Shown piece by piece: positions 5,645 to 5,733 of a stretch of 5,733 bases of DNA. This DNA is from VRUE01 sp046733315. Lineage in GTDB: Bacteria > Actinomycetota > Thermoleophilia > Solirubrobacterales > 70-9. Made by a program: the position numbers and the translations under genes. The DNA is taken from the NCBI GenBank assembly GCA_046733315.1, contig JBKPOV010000069.1:1-5733 (forward strand). The letters run 5' to 3'. How positions within the stretch are numbered: position 1 is the stretch's first letter; every line of letters begins with the position of its first letter. The notes under the pieces are model-generated. The model saw nothing but the letters and a program-made list of their open reading frames with translations, had not been told where the DNA came from and did not search any database.

Positions 5645-5733
5645 TCGACCACCCCGGAAAGGCGCCTGATCGCGAAGAAGCCGGCCAGTTGGAGGCAGGC
5701 GGCAAGCGCCAGCAGCGCGGCGGAGGCGGGGGA
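5641..5733 (-). CDS. C-terminal end of an F-family membrane protein, probably TadB (partial)
   Basis: The minus strand is open from the right edge to TGA at 5643-5641 and encodes 30 final residues, SPASAALLALAACLQLAGFF followed by AIRRLSGVVE. It is a hydrophobic helix ending in a short basic tail. This is how TadB and related F-domain proteins end. The ATGA overlap with the following tadC-like gene supports a TadB-TadC pair in one operon. The identity cannot be proved from this fragment. Confidence 0.65.
   Translation of the reverse strand, partial: SPASAALLALAACLQLAGFFAIRRLSGVVE

Noticed and set aside
1..5733. CRISPR array, insertion sequence, tRNA, prophage or defence system
   Set aside because: No spaced direct repeats, transposase or integrase motifs, cloverleaf or defence domains were seen on either strand.

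Overview
The window is GC-rich DNA, gene-dense, with NTG starts and 1-4 base gene overlaps. It looks like a chromosome segment of a high-GC Actinomycetota. A deep branch such as Thermoleophilia/Solirubrobacterales is a guess from the protein style; no marker here proves it. I see no transposase, integrase, CRISPR array, tRNA or rRNA. The coding content is ordinary housekeeping DNA. The interest lies mostly in the control sequences between genes.

Left two thirds, minus strand (about 3733 down to 68): the head of the division and cell wall (dcw) cluster, in the order mraZ - rsmH (mraW) - ftsL-like - ftsI. These encode the MraZ regulator, the 16S rRNA C1402 N4-methyltransferase, a small bitopic divisome protein and the septal peptidoglycan transpeptidase (PBP3). 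rsmH and ftsL overlap by one base. The ftsI ribosome binding site overlaps the ftsL stop codon. ftsI is followed by a terminator-like nested inverted repeat at the window edge (1-44), so the transcript may end there rather than run into mur genes.

The mraZ control region (about 3734-3928) carries several signals on the minus strand. A candidate -35/-10 promoter with a 17-base spacer has two tandem AAAGTGGG boxes (10-base period) in the spacer, as expected for autoregulation by MraZ. Downstream, the leader of about 107 nt contains an 18-bp stem that is fully paired only in the mRNA strand, because it uses two G-U wobbles. A short T-rich run follows. It may be an attenuator or a relative of the actinobacterial mraW leader RNA.

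Right third: a divergent plus-strand gene (3979-4830) encodes an uncharacterised two-helix membrane protein with a soluble domain that faintly resembles DUF3137. It starts with TTG immediately after a 50-base nested palindrome (3929-3978). Its 3' end overlaps by 8 bases the 3' end of a minus-strand TadC-like type II secretion F-family gene (4823-5644). That gene is coupled by an ATGA overlap to the last 30 codons of a second membrane protein, probably TadB, cut by the window edge. This marks the end of a Tad/Flp pilus-type operon.

I found no convincing new multi-gene system. The best leads are the mraZ leader stem, the MraZ boxes inside the promoter, and the 50-base palindrome touching the TTG start.
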